In this document: piece after piece, positions 49,198-58,532 of the stretch
How positions within the stretch are numbered: the stretch's first letter is position 1
Layout of the letters: the number at the start of each line of letters is the position of its first letter
NCBI RefSeq assembly: GCF_014195505.1
Contig: NZ_JACIBV010000002.1
Coordinates: 372,001-436,000, forward strand
Direction: 5' to 3'
Length of the DNA: 64,000 bases
Source of the DNA: Nonomuraea dietziae
GTDB taxonomy: Bacteria; Actinomycetota; Actinomycetes; Streptosporangiales; Streptosporangiaceae
Notes under the pieces: model-generated
Told to the model about the DNA's origin: nothing
What the model saw: only the letters and a program-made list of their open reading frames with translations
Database searches by the model: none
Position numbers and translations under genes: made by a program

Positions 49198-49785
49198 ATG
49201 CCCAACGACACCACGTTGTTCCTCGGCCAGTTCATGCGCTCCCCCGCGACCATCGGAGCCCTGGCGCCCAGCTCACGGCGGCTGGCGGAGACGGTGTGCA
49301 CCCCCGTGCCCGAGCGCGGCGAGCCGACCGTGGTCGAGTTGGGCCCCGGCACCGGGCCGTTCACCGCCGAGATCCAGCGCAGGCTGGACGGGCGTGGCCA
49401 TCACCTGGCGATCGAGTTGAACCCCACGCTGGCCTCCCTGCTCGCCGATCGCTTTCCCCGGGTGGACGTGGCGCAGGACGACGCGGCCCGCCTGCCCGAC
49501 CTGCTCCGCGATCGCGGCCTGACCAGGGCGGACGTGGTGGTCAGTGGGCTGCCGTGGGCGGCATTCCCCGAGACGCTGCAGGAGCGGCTGCTCGGCGCGG
49601 TCACCTCCACCCTGTGCCCGTCGGGGGCGTTCACGACCTTCTCCTACATCCACGCGATGCCGCTGGGCTCGGCTCGCCGCTTCCGCGCGCTGCTGGCCGA
49701 CCGCTTCGAGGAGGTCGTGCTGGGCCGTACCGTGTGGCGCAACACCCCGCCCGCCTACGTGCTGCACGCCCGCCGTCCGCGCTGA
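49198..49785 (+). CDS. SAM-dependent methyltransferase, phospholipid N-methyltransferase/rRNA-dimethylase-like
   Basis: I chose ATG 49198 (195 residues; MPNDTTLFLGQFMRSPATIG). An in-frame start at 49171 adds nine residues. The lead FLGQFMRSPATIGALAPSSR and motif I VVELGPGTGPFTAEI resemble PmtA-type phospholipid methyltransferases and their relatives, with later motifs LAIELNPTLASLLADRFPRV and ADVVVSGLPWAAFPE. It would act on membrane lipids from the cytoplasm. It is divergent from the histidine kinase and followed at a distance by the acyl-CoA dehydrogenase gene. Substrate is inferred from similarity. Confidence 0.82.
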   Translation: MPNDTTLFLGQFMRSPATIGALAPSSRRLAETVCTPVPERGEPTVVELGPGTGPFTAEIQRRLDGRGHHLAIELNPTLASLLADRFPRVDVAQDDAARLPDLLRDRGLTRADVVVSGLPWAAFPETLQERLLGAVTSTLCPSGAFTTFSYIHAMPLGSARRFRALLADRFEEVVLGRTVWRNTPPAYVLHARRPR

Positions 49786-49801
49786 CCCCTGTCGGCTGGA
49801 C

Positions 49802-49814
49802 AGAACTTCGTTCT
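49802..49814. promoter_or_regulatory. Palindrome upstream of the acyl-CoA dehydrogenase gene
   Basis: AGAAC-TTC-GTTCT is a perfect inverted repeat 36 bases before the chosen start. TetR-type regulators of acyl-CoA metabolism often bind sites of this kind. The regulator is not encoded nearby. Confidence 0.45.
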
Positions 49815-49849
49815 ACGATTGCGCACGCAACGAGAATGGGGTGATCGAG

Positions 49850-51027
49850 GTGGACTTCACGCTCCCCGAGAGCGCGCTGACCGTCCAGCAGGGCGTCGGT
49901 GACATCTGCTCGCGCTACGACATGGACTACTGGCAGCGCTGCGAGGCCGACAAGCGCTGGCCGGAAGAGGTGTGGGCGGAGCTGGCCAAGGGCGGATGGC
50001 TGGGCCTGGCCGTACCCGAGGAGTACGGCGGCGGCGGGCAGGGCCTGCTGGAGCTGGCGGTGGCGACCGAGACCCTGGCCGCCTCAGGGGCGGCGGGCGG
50101 TTCGGCGTTCACCTACGTGCTCACCCCGGGCTTCGGCGCGCTGACCCTGGCCAGGCACGGCAGCGCCGAGCAGCGGGCCGCGTTGCTGCCAGGGCTGGCC
50201 ACCGGCGAGATCGAGACGTGCTTCGCGCTGACCGAGCCGGACGCGGGCTCCAACTCGCTGGCGATCACCACCTCTGCGCGCCGCGACGGCGACGACTACG
50301 TGATCAACGGGCAGAAGATCTGGATCACGGGGGTGCAGCGGGCCACCTGGATGATGCTCGTCACCAGGACGATCCCGGCGGCCGAGGCGAAGCCGCGCAC
50401 GAACGGGATGACCGTCTTCCTGGTCAACGTGCCCGAGGCGGTGGCGGCGGGCCGGCTGTCCTTCCGGCCGATCCCCAAGATGGGCGCCAACACCACGCCC
50501 TCGAACATGGTCTTCCTCGACGACCTGCGCGTGCCCGCCTCCAGCGTGGTCGGCCAGATCGACCAGGGCGCCCTCGTCCTGTGGGACATCCTCAACCCCG
50601 AGCGGATCCTGCTGGCCGCCTCGGCGCTGGGCGGGGCCGAGGTGGCGCTGCGGGTGGGGGTGAGCTACGCCAAGGAGCGCGAGGTGTTCGGGCGGCCGAT
50701 CGGCGCCAACCAGGCCATCGCCTTCCCTCTCGCCCAGGTCAAGGCGAAGATCGAACTGGCCAGGCTCATGCTGTACAAGGCCGCGTGGTCCTTCGACCGG
50801 CAGCTGCCGTGCGGCACCGAGGCCAACATCGCCAAGCTGACCGCCTCGCAGGCGGCGTGGGAGGCGGCGGACGCGGCCTTCCAGACGCACGGCGGGATGG
50901 CCTACTCGCTGGAGTACCCGGTGGCGCGGCTGCTCACCGACGCGCGGATCGGCAAGATCGCGCCGGTGACGGAGGAACTGCTGCTGAACCACCTGGCCAC
51001 CCAGGTGCTCGGGCTGCCGCGCAGCTT

Positions 51028-51031
<4 letters not shown>
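49850..51031 (+). CDS. Acyl-CoA dehydrogenase
   Basis: I chose GTG 49850 (393 residues, MDFTLPESALTVQQ); GTG 49841 is nearly as good. The three-domain fold is visible: N-terminal helices to about residue 110, the beta-domain signature CFALTEPDAGSNSLAITTSA and INGQKIWITG, and C-terminal helices with REVFGRPIGANQAIAFPLAQ and AFQTHGGMAYSLEYPVARLL. It is an FAD enzyme that introduces a 2,3-double bond into an acyl-CoA. A convergent operon encoding enoyl-CoA hydratase and an esterase suggests a local fatty-acid or acyl-ester degradation module. Its TAG shares CTAG with the hydratase stop. Chain-length preference cannot be told. Confidence 0.92.
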
Positions 51032-51800
<769 letters not shown>

Positions 51801-51804
<4 letters not shown>

Positions 51805-52721
51805 GGCTCCAGCGCCCTCCTGAGCCTGTCGGCCACGTAGGCGCGGACCTCGTCGGCCTGGTCGAAGAAGCCGGGCAGGCCGAAGAAGCCGTGGACCATG
51901 CCGGGCCAGCGGCGCACCTCGACGGCCACGCCCTCGCCCGCCATGCGCGCGGCGTAGGCCTCGGCCTCGTCGCGCAGCACGTCGTACTCGGCGCTCACCA
52001 CCGTCGCGGGCGGCAGGCCCGCGCACGAGCCCAGGCGTAGCGGTGACAGGCGTGGGTCGAGCGGATCGGCGCCGGCGGCGTACTGCTGGACGAACCAGGC
52101 CATCTCCTCCGCGTCGAGGCCGAAGCCCTTGGCGTGCTCGCGGTAGCTGGGGGTGTCCATGGCCACGTCGACGATCGGGTAGAGCAGCGCCTGGTGGGCG
52201 AGGGTGAGCCCGGCGTCGCGGGCCTGCCAGGCGGCCACCGCGGCGAGGTTGCCTCCCGCGCTGTCGCCGATCACCGCCACGTGGCCGTTGCTCTGGTAGA
52301 AGGCCGGACGGGCGAAGATGTCGCGCACCACGGTCCAGGCGTCGTCGGCGGCCGCGGGGAAGGCGTGCTCGGGGGCCAGCCGGTAGTCGACGGAGACCAC
52401 CACCGCCCCCGTCCTGATCGCCAGGTCCCTGCCGACGGCGTCGTTGCGTCTGACGCTGCCGAACACCCAGCCGCCGCCGTGGAAGTAGACGATCACCGGC
52501 AGGGTGTGGTCGCCGGGGTCGGCCCGGTAGATCCTGATCGGCACCTCGTCGGCCAGCGCGTCGCGGACGAACGGCAGCCGCGTCAGCGGGCCGCGCCGCT
52601 CCGCCAAGCCGTCGATGGCGCGCATCCGCTCTATCTCCGCAGGCCCCAGGCTCGCCAGGTCGGCGCCGAGGTCGGAGGGGTAGAGCTCCAGGTAGGCCCT
52701 GGCCTGGGGGTGCAAGCTCAT
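51801..52721 (-). CDS. Alpha/beta hydrolase, HSL-family esterase
   Basis: A 306-residue hormone-sensitive-lipase-type esterase. The oxyanion motif HGGGWVFGS, the nucleophile elbow VIGDSAGGNLAAVAAW, the acid in EYDVLRDEAEAYA and the histidine in GMVHGFFGLPGF are all present in correct order. It hydrolyses short acyl esters in the cytoplasm; no signal peptide is visible. It leads an operon with the enoyl-CoA hydratase gene (GTGA overlap). The glutamine-amidotransferase-like gene lies upstream on the same strand with 35 bases between, perhaps in the same transcript. Confidence 0.93.
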
Positions 52722-52756
52722 GATCCGAGCTTACTCATGAGCCACACCATTTCTCA

Positions 52757-53446
52757 TCAGTATCGGGCGGCCTCGACGAGTGCCTCGAACAACCGCATAT
52801 CATCGCCGCGCTCGGGATGCCACTGGACGCCCACGCCGAACCTGTGGCCCTGCAACTCGACGCCCTCCACGATCTGGTCGTCGGCCCATGCCACGGCCAG
52901 CAGCCCGGTGCCGAGGCGCTTGACCGACTGGTGGTGCGGGGCGTTGACCTCGATCGTGTCACCGATGGCCTTGCCGAGCTTGCTGGAGACGCTCACCTGG
53001 ATGACGTGCGGCTGCCCCTGAGCGCCGTGCCGCTCGTGGTCGAGCACGTCGGGCAGCCAGGGGATGAGCGTGCCGCCCTGGGCGACGTTCAGGACGTGCA
53101 TGCCGCGCGCCACCGCGAGGATCGGCACGTCGGCCTGGACGGCCGCGCGGGCCAGCGAGAGCTCGAACCTGTCGCGGTGCGGCTGGGGCTCGGCGACCCT
53201 GTCGTCCTGGTCGGCCCCGTAGAGCGTGGCCCCGACCTCCACGCCGCCCGCCAGGACGATGCCCTTGAGGCCGCGGACGTAGTCGTCGACGGCGTGCAGG
53301 TTGAGCGGCGGGAGCAGGACGGGGGCGCCGCCCGCCCGTTCGACCGCCTTGGCGTAGGAGGGCGGCCCGATGACCGCCTCTCTCACCCAGTCACCCCATC
53401 GGGCGGCCTCGAAGTAGGCGGTGATACCGATCAACGGACGAGACAT
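52757..53446 (-). CDS. Class I glutamine amidotransferase-like protein lacking the catalytic cysteine (PuuD-related)
   Basis: I chose ATG 53446 (229 residues), 6 bases after GGAG; ATG 53464 is less likely. The fold matches gamma-glutamyl-GABA hydrolases: RPLIGITAYFEAARWG at the start, LKGIVLAGGVEVGATLYG, VNAPHHQSVKRLG and the His/Glu pair in GVQWHPERG. The nucleophile elbow normally GICRGMQ reads AVARGMH, with cysteine and one glycine both changed to alanine. By established chemistry this protein should not hydrolyse gamma-glutamyl amides. It may be a binding or regulatory protein, or act on a different bond. The frame is intact and so it is not an obvious pseudogene. Confidence 0.88.
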   Translation of the reverse strand: MSRPLIGITAYFEAARWGDWVREAVIGPPSYAKAVERAGGAPVLLPPLNLHAVDDYVRGLKGIVLAGGVEVGATLYGADQDDRVAEPQPHRDRFELSLARAAVQADVPILAVARGMHVLNVAQGGTLIPWLPDVLDHERHGAQGQPHVIQVSVSSKLGKAIGDTIEVNAPHHQSVKRLGTGLLAVAWADDQIVEGVELQGHRFGVGVQWHPERGDDMRLFEALVEAARY

Positions 53447-53877
53447 GCGCGCTCCAGGAGGCATGCAGGAGGTCGGGCAACCCGCGTCAGAGGTGGTGAC
53501 CAGGTTCCCGCTCCATCATGGCCTACCGGATTTCGGTTATGTCACCTTCCCGGGTATCAGTGCTGTCACTTCCTCCTCAGAGATCATGCCGCCACCCTCA
53601 CGTCGCAGGGCGCCGGGAAGCTTCCACGGCGAGCGTGACGGATGGCGGCGCCCCGGCGAATACGAATGCGATACGTATTCACTTTCGCTGTCCTTAACTC
53701 TTGAATTTCGATTGCGGAAAATAACGTTCCCATTACGGATAGTTCTGGTTAGCACCGTATTGAGGTGAAACGGTTGTGGCCCCAGGGAGCCGGTGTAACA
53801 CTCCAGATGAGTGCGCGGACGTGCCGGGGCGCGCCGTACGCTCACAACCCGGAGCCGTCAGGGAGGTGGAACGACAC
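53447..53877. promoter_or_regulatory. AT-rich regulatory spacer upstream of the flavohaemoglobin-like gene
   Basis: No convincing gene is present. The part 53640-53760 is markedly AT-rich. GAATACG at 53658-53664 and CGTATTC at 53674-53680 form a 7-bp inverted repeat around 9 bases, and the internal ATACGTAT is itself palindromic. The spacer serves two divergent genes, the amidotransferase-like gene to the left and the flavohaemoglobin-like gene to the right. Confidence 0.5.
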
Positions 53878-53898
53878 GACCGGAATCGCATTCCGGTC
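53878..53898. promoter_or_regulatory. Perfect 9-3-9 palindrome next to the flavohaemoglobin-like gene start
   Basis: GACCGGAAT at 53878-53886 and ATTCCGGTC at 53890-53898 are exact complements around CGC. The site ends 20 bases before ATG 53919, the usual place for a repressor operator. Nitric-oxide-sensing NsrR-type Rrf2 proteins often control such genes, but the sequence match to their sites is not established. Confidence 0.7.
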
Positions 53899-53918
53899 AA
53901 AGGGTGGGGTCAAAAGGC

Positions 53919-55037
53919 ATGTCGTTGAATCCGCGCCTCGTCAAAGAGAGTTTCTCCGTCATCGAACCCGTCGCCGACAGGGCGGCGGCCTATTTCTACG
54001 GCCGGCTGTTCGCCGAGAACCCGCACCTGCGGGGGATGTTCCCTCCTGCCATGGACGTGCAGCGCGACCGGCTGTTCAGCGCGCTGACCAGGGTGGTGTG
54101 GAGCCTGGACAGTCCCGACAGCCTCGCCTCCTATCTCGGCCAGCTCGGCCGCGACCACCGCAAGTACGGTGTGATCGCCGAGCACTACACCGCTGTCGGC
54201 AACGCCCTGCTGGCCACCATCAAGCGCTTCGCCGCCGACATCTGGAACACCGAGATCGAGGCGGCATGGGTGGCGGCCTACACCGCCGCCGCCAACCTCA
54301 TGATCGACTCGGCCGAGAGCGACGCGGGGGTCTCACCCGCGTGGTGGCTGGCCGAGGTCGTCGACCACGAGCGGCGCACCGCCGACATCGCGGTGCTCAC
54401 GCTCAGGCCGACCCAGCGCCTGCCGTACACCGCGGGCCAGTACGTCAGCGTGCAGACCGCGCGCTGGCCGAGGGTGTGGAGGACCTTCTCCATCGCCAAC
54501 GCGCCGCGCGAGGACAACACGATCAGGCTGCACGTGCGAGGCGTGCCAGGCGGCTGGGTCTCGACCGCCCTGGTGCGGCACACGCGCATCGGCGACACGC
54601 TCATGCTCGGCCCGCCCATCGGGACGATGATCCCCCACGAGTCCGGCGGCAGGGACATCCTGTGCGTGGCGGGCGGCACGGGCCTCGCGCCGATCAAGGC
54701 CATCATCGACCACGTCATCACCTCGGGACGGCGGCCGAACATCCACCTGCTGTACGGCGCGCGCACCGCCGAGGAGCTCTACGACCTGCCCGACCTGATC
54801 CGCATGGAGTCGCGCTTCCCCTGGCTGCGGGTCCTGCCCGTGGTCTCGCACCAGCCCTCCTACGACGGCATGCGTGGCCACCTGCCCGAGGTGATGCAGC
54901 GCTTCCACTCCTGGGCCGAGCACGAGGTGTACGTGTGCGGGCCGCCCGCCATGGTGCACGAGACGGTCGGACGGCTGCAGGCGAGCGGGGTGCCGCTCGC
55001 CCGCATCCACCGCGACGTCGTCCAGGGCGAACGCTGA
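53919..55037 (+). CDS. Flavohaemoglobin-like globin-FAD/NAD oxidoreductase
   Basis: I chose ATG 53919 (372 residues), after AAAAGG. Residues 1-135 are a globin domain with the proximal histidine in LGRDHRKYGVI and the usual IEPVADRAAAYFYGRLF helix A-C region. A ferredoxin-reductase part follows: FAD motif RTFSIANAP, LHVRGVPGGWVSTAL, NAD motifs DILCVAGGTGLAPIKAII and LLYGARTAEELYD, and the terminal VYVCGPPAMV. This is the nitric oxide dioxygenase architecture, detoxifying NO with O2 and NADH in the cytoplasm. The palindrome 21 bases upstream suggests inducible repression. The exact physiological substrate is inferred. Confidence 0.9.
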   Translation: MSLNPRLVKESFSVIEPVADRAAAYFYGRLFAENPHLRGMFPPAMDVQRDRLFSALTRVVWSLDSPDSLASYLGQLGRDHRKYGVIAEHYTAVGNALLATIKRFAADIWNTEIEAAWVAAYTAAANLMIDSAESDAGVSPAWWLAEVVDHERRTADIAVLTLRPTQRLPYTAGQYVSVQTARWPRVWRTFSIANAPREDNTIRLHVRGVPGGWVSTALVRHTRIGDTLMLGPPIGTMIPHESGGRDILCVAGGTGLAPIKAIIDHVITSGRRPNIHLLYGARTAEELYDLPDLIRMESRFPWLRVLPVVSHQPSYDGMRGHLPEVMQRFHSWAEHEVYVCGPPAMVHETVGRLQASGVPLARIHRDVVQGER

Positions 55038-55056
55038 CCCCTTCCTCCTCCCCTGG

Positions 55057-55086
55057 CCTCCTCCCCTGCGCGGCCGCGGGAGGAGG
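55057..55086. terminator. Bidirectional terminator between convergent genes
   Basis: CCTCCTCCC (55057-55065) and GGGAGGAGG (55078-55086) form a 9-bp stem with a GC-rich loop. It lies between the stops of the flavohaemoglobin-like gene and the convergent XRE regulator gene. Confidence 0.7.
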
Positions 55087-55088
55087 GT

Positions 55089-55880
55089 TCAGTGGAAGGC
55101 GGCGGCGGTCTCCTCGTCGTTCGGCCAGAAGGTCTCGATCGCCAGCTCCGACACCGTCACGTCCACCGGGGTGCCGAACGTCGCGATCGTGGTGAACATC
55201 GACAGCACCCTGTCCCCGTGCCTGATCCGCAGCGGCAGCAGGATGTCGGCGGGCCCGGGGACGTGCGCCACGTTCAGGTCCACCCCCTCGTAGGTGTAAC
55301 CGGCCAGCTCGTCGTGCAGCTCGGCCAGGCGCCCGCTGCCCGAGGCCTCCGCCTGCCTGCGCAGACGGTGCAGCAGGTGCGCCCGCACCTCCGGCAGGTT
55401 GACCAACCGCCCGCCCATCGCCTCGGGGTGCAGCGAGAGCCGCATCACGTTGACGGGCTCCTTCAGCAGCTCGGCGGGCGCGCCCTCCATGAACATCGCG
55501 GCGGCGCCGTTCGCGGCCACCAGATCCCACGCGGCGTCCACCACCAGCGCGGGGTACGGCTCGTGCCCGGCGAGGATCTTGTCCAGCGCCTGCCGTACCA
55601 CCTCCATCTCCGGCGCGCGCACCTCGCGCTCGGGAAAGACCGGGGCGTAGCCCGCGGCCACGAGCAGGCGGTTGCGGTGCCGCAGCGGTATCTCCAGCTC
55701 CTCGGACAACCTCATCACCATGTCCCTGCTGGGCCTGGCCCGGCCCGTCTCGAGAAAGCTGATGTGCCGGGCCGACACCTCCGCCTCGATTCCCAGATCG
55801 AGTTGGCTGACGCGGCGCCGCTGGCGCCACGAGCGCAACAGATCACCAAATGACTCAGTTTGTACGGCAAGCGCTCCCAT
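55089..55880 (-). CDS. XRE-family regulator with MmyB-like ligand-binding domain
   Basis: This 263-residue protein has an N-terminal helix-turn-helix (GDLLRSWRQRRRVSQLDLGI then SARHISFLETGRARPSRDMV) and a C-terminal MmyB-like PAS-type domain (EPYPALVVDAAWDLVAANGA, NVMRLSLHPEAMGGRLVN, and FTTIATFGTPVDVTVSELAI). Such regulators respond to small molecules, perhaps fatty acids, and are common in actinobacteria, often next to oxidoreductases they control. It converges on the flavohaemoglobin-like gene and is divergent from the BNR/MoaD pair. No operator is recognised in the 143-base divergent spacer. Confidence 0.88.
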   Translation of the reverse strand: MGALAVQTESFGDLLRSWRQRRRVSQLDLGIEAEVSARHISFLETGRARPSRDMVMRLSEELEIPLRHRNRLLVAAGYAPVFPEREVRAPEMEVVRQALDKILAGHEPYPALVVDAAWDLVAANGAAAMFMEGAPAELLKEPVNVMRLSLHPEAMGGRLVNLPEVRAHLLHRLRRQAEASGSGRLAELHDELAGYTYEGVDLNVAHVPGPADILLPLRIRHGDRVLSMFTTIATFGTPVDVTVSELAIETFWPNDEETAAAFH

Positions 55881-56023
55881 GACCCGAACGGTAGCGGGAA
55901 AAGGGAATCATCACGATTACCTGGGACGTAAGCGGACAGCGCACGCCCGCAAATCCCGCACTCCCCAGAAGTTGTCGGTAGCGCGTGACACGATGGCCAG
56001 CAAGCCAAGACAGGGAGACCAAC

Positions 56024-57103
56024 ATGAGCGACGCCCTACTCGCCGTCGGCACCCGCAAGGGGCTCTTCCTCGCCCGCTCCACCGGCGGCGGCCCGTTCGA
56101 GGTCGAGCCGATCCAGTTCTCCACCGTCGGGGTGCACGCCGTCGCGATCGACACCAGGGGCGACAGGCCCAGGCTGCTCGCGGGCATCGAGTACGGCCAC
56201 TTCGGCCCCTCGGTGATGTACTCCGACGACCTCGGCAAGAGCTGGCAGGAAGCGCAGAAACCACCCATCGCCTTCCCCGAGAAGACCGGAGCCACCCTCG
56301 AGAAGGTCTGGCAGCTCCTGCCCTCGCCGTCCGAGCCAGACGTCGTCTGGGCCGGCACCGAGCCGGGCGCGCTGTTCCGCTCCGACGACGGCGGCATCAC
56401 CTACACCCTCGTCGAGGGGCTGTGGGAGCATCCGCACCGGCCGCAGTGGCAGCCGGGCGGCGGCGGCCTGTGCCTGCACACGATCCTGAACCACCCGACC
56501 GACCCCAAGATCATGGGGGTGGCCATCTCCACGGGCGGCTTCTACCGCACCACCGACGGCGGCCTCTCCTGGGAGGCGGCCAACCAGGGCATCCGCGCCC
56601 CGTTCCTGCCCGAGGGCCAGCAGTACCCCGAGTTCGGGCAGTGCGTGCACAAGGTCAGCCTGCACCCGGCCAGGCCCGAGCGGCTGTTCCTGCAGCACCA
56701 CTTCGGCGTCTACCGCAGCGACGACTTCGGCGGATCGTGGACCGACATCGGTTCCTCCCTGCCGTCCGACTTCGGCTTCCCCGTCGTGGTCCACCCCGAC
56801 AGGCCCGACACCCTCTACGTCCTGCCGCTGCACGCCGACATGGACCGCACCCCCGTCGGCCACCGCTACCAGGTCTTCCGCAGCGACGACGCGGGCGAGA
56901 GCTGGCAGGCGCACGGTGAGGGCCTGCCCGAGGGGCCGGTCTACGCCTCCGTGCTGCGCGACGCGATGACCGCCTCGCACGCGGGCATCTTCTTCGGCAC
57001 CCGCGACGGCTCGGTCTACGGCTCGCGCGACGGCGGCGACACCTGGAGCGAGGTGGCCTCCCACCTGCCCGACGTCCTGACCGTCAGGGCGGCGGTGCTC
57101 TAG
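56024..57103 (+). CDS. BNR/Asp-box repeat beta-propeller protein (sialidase-like fold)
   Basis: I chose ATG 56024 (359 residues), 6 bases after GGGAG. Six Asp-box motifs are seen: SDDLGKSWQE, SDDGGITYT, TTDGGLSWE, SDDFGGSWT, SDDAGESWQ and SRDGGDTWS, spread through the chain, so the fold is a beta-propeller. No sialidase arginine triad or signal peptide is evident, so glycosidase activity is unsupported and it probably stays in the cytoplasm. It stands 3 bases upstream of a MoaD/ThiS-like gene, a pairing I recall from other actinobacteria. The role of the pair is not known. Confidence 0.85.
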   Translation: MSDALLAVGTRKGLFLARSTGGGPFEVEPIQFSTVGVHAVAIDTRGDRPRLLAGIEYGHFGPSVMYSDDLGKSWQEAQKPPIAFPEKTGATLEKVWQLLPSPSEPDVVWAGTEPGALFRSDDGGITYTLVEGLWEHPHRPQWQPGGGGLCLHTILNHPTDPKIMGVAISTGGFYRTTDGGLSWEAANQGIRAPFLPEGQQYPEFGQCVHKVSLHPARPERLFLQHHFGVYRSDDFGGSWTDIGSSLPSDFGFPVVVHPDRPDTLYVLPLHADMDRTPVGHRYQVFRSDDAGESWQAHGEGLPEGPVYASVLRDAMTASHAGIFFGTRDGSVYGSRDGGDTWSEVASHLPDVLTVRAAVL

Positions 57104-57106
57104 CCC

Positions 57107-57412
57107 ATGGCCAAGCCCGCCATGATGGTCGTCTTCGTGCTTCCGAGCGCGCTGCGGCACTGGGTGAGCGGTGAGAGCGAGGTCAAGGTCTTCGCCGTGG
57201 GGGCCGACCGCGACACACCGCCCACCCTGGGCTCCGCCCTCGACACGCTGCGGCGGACTCATCCATCGCTGGAGGGGCGGTTACGGGACGACTACGGGCA
57301 GATCAAGAGCCACATCAACATGTTCGTGTGCGGGGAGAACGCCCAGGGGCTGGGCGGCCTCGACTGCGCGATCCCACCGGGAGCCGAGGTGTACGTCCTA
57401 CCTGCCCTTTGA
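57107..57412 (+). CDS. MoaD/ThiS-like beta-grasp protein without the terminal Gly-Gly
   Basis: A 101-residue protein with the MoaD/ThiS pattern: a short strand VVFVLPSALRHWV, the helix TLGSALDTLRRTHPSLEGRL, then HINMFVCGENAQGLGGLDCA, IPPGAEVYVLPAL. In sulfur carriers the chain ends in Gly-Gly, which becomes thiocarboxylated; here it ends VLPAL, so sulfur transfer in the usual way is impossible without processing. ATG 57107 is 3 bases past the stop of the BNR gene and so the two are co-transcribed; ATG 57122 is an alternative. It may be a structural relative acting with the BNR protein. Confidence 0.8.
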   Translation: MAKPAMMVVFVLPSALRHWVSGESEVKVFAVGADRDTPPTLGSALDTLRRTHPSLEGRLRDDYGQIKSHINMFVCGENAQGLGGLDCAIPPGAEVYVLPAL

Positions 57413-57919
57413 CCGCAGGGGGTTTCGCCTGCGGGGCGGCCGACTGCACGGGCCTTCGCCTTTGGGGCGGCCGACTGCATGGGCCTTCGCCTTTGGGCGC
57501 TTCGCGCGATGGCGGCTTCGGGCTGGTCTTCCGGGGGGGTCCAGCTCCCCGCGCCCCCTCGGCAAGGGGCCTCTCCGGCCCCGGCGTTGTGGTGGCGGGG
57601 TTGGGTCAAGGCTCGAGGATCCTTTCGAGGATCGCCAGCCCCCTCGCCAGGACATGAGGGACCGAGGTTGTTACCCCGGTGATCAGGATTCGCCGTTCAA
57701 CTCGGTCACTCCTGTGGCGACCATCATGCGCTGGATTCCGGTGGACAGGTTCCCTCGTAGATCCGGGTGTTCTCCGATGCGTGATCCGGCTACCCGCGAA
57801 ATTGGCTCGATCATGGGGATGAGCAGCGGTTACGCTTGCGGACGTCGCGCGCAACGTCTCGCTGCTTTCGGTACTCCCACGGAACAGCGGCGGAACAGAG
57901 CAGGAGCTTGGAGGCGCCC
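57413..57919. other. Gene-free stretch with a 31-bp direct repeat
   Basis: No gene is recognised in 507 bases. GGGGCGGCCGACTGCA occurs at 57433 and 57464, giving a 31-bp tandem repeat of nearly two copies. The rest, including 57600-57919, shows only the ribosome-binding site of the next gene (GGAGG before 57920). Confidence 0.55.
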
Positions 57920-58320
57920 ATGGCGATGCCCACGAAGGGCTCACGGCTCATCAGCGTCGACGGCACCGCCTTCCGCTGGCGGATCCGGCACAAGCCCACC
58001 TACGGCGAGGGCAACGGCTGGAGTCCCCTCACCATCACCATCGAGCGGACCGAGGAGCCGGGGCGTGTCCTCGTGGTGTCGCTCCCTTGCGCTCGGCCGG
58101 ACAACTGGCACGGAGAACGGACGATCGCGGTCCGCCCCGCCCTCGTGCCGGATGCGTCCGGCGAGCCATCGAACAGGGATGGAACCCCGGGCAACCGGGC
58201 TCGGCATTCACCCTCACCGTCACCGAGGACGAACTGGCCGCGCTCCTGGGCGAACCGCCTCAGTACCTGATCCCCTTCCTCTGGGGCATGCTCCCTGAAG
58301 GCGGCAGCTCGAGGACCTCC
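57920..58320 (+). pseudogene. Frameshifted conserved hypothetical gene
   Basis: The gene starts at ATG 57920 after GGAGG. It encodes MAMPTKGSRLISVDGTAFRW, RHKPTYGEGNGWSPLT and LPCARPDNWHGERTI in one frame up to about 58150. The protein then continues in another frame: VRRAIEQGWNPGQPGSAFTL, TVTEDELAALLGEPPQY. The two halves join as one protein of a type I recall as a widespread hypothetical in Streptomyces-like genomes. A one-base change near 58150 broke it, or it is a sequencing error. Its natural end is not clear and I set it after the LIPFLWGMLPEGG segment. Confidence 0.7.
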
Positions 58321-58532
58321 CTCGATGCACCGAGATCTGGAGCCGGGACAACCGGAACACCAGCCAGGCACCTTCTGATCCGTGGCAAGTTCAGAGACGA
58401 CCACCACCGTCCACCACCGACAGAAACGCATGTCATCAGGGACGTTTGGCCTCGGAGTCTCCAGAGCCGTCCAGACGTGGTTAGCGCCGACGCTAGCAAG
58501 GTCGTGACAGTCTCGAATTGTTGTCGGACCCG

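Noticed and set aside
53537..53845. 102-residue minus-strand frame in the AT-rich spacer before the flavohaemoglobin-like gene
   Set aside because: No ribosome-binding site or similarity; it crosses promoter-like AT-rich DNA and palindromes.
56024..57103. Active secreted sialidase
   Set aside because: Asp-boxes are present, but there is no signal peptide and no recognisable arginine triad or catalytic tyrosine/glutamate pair.
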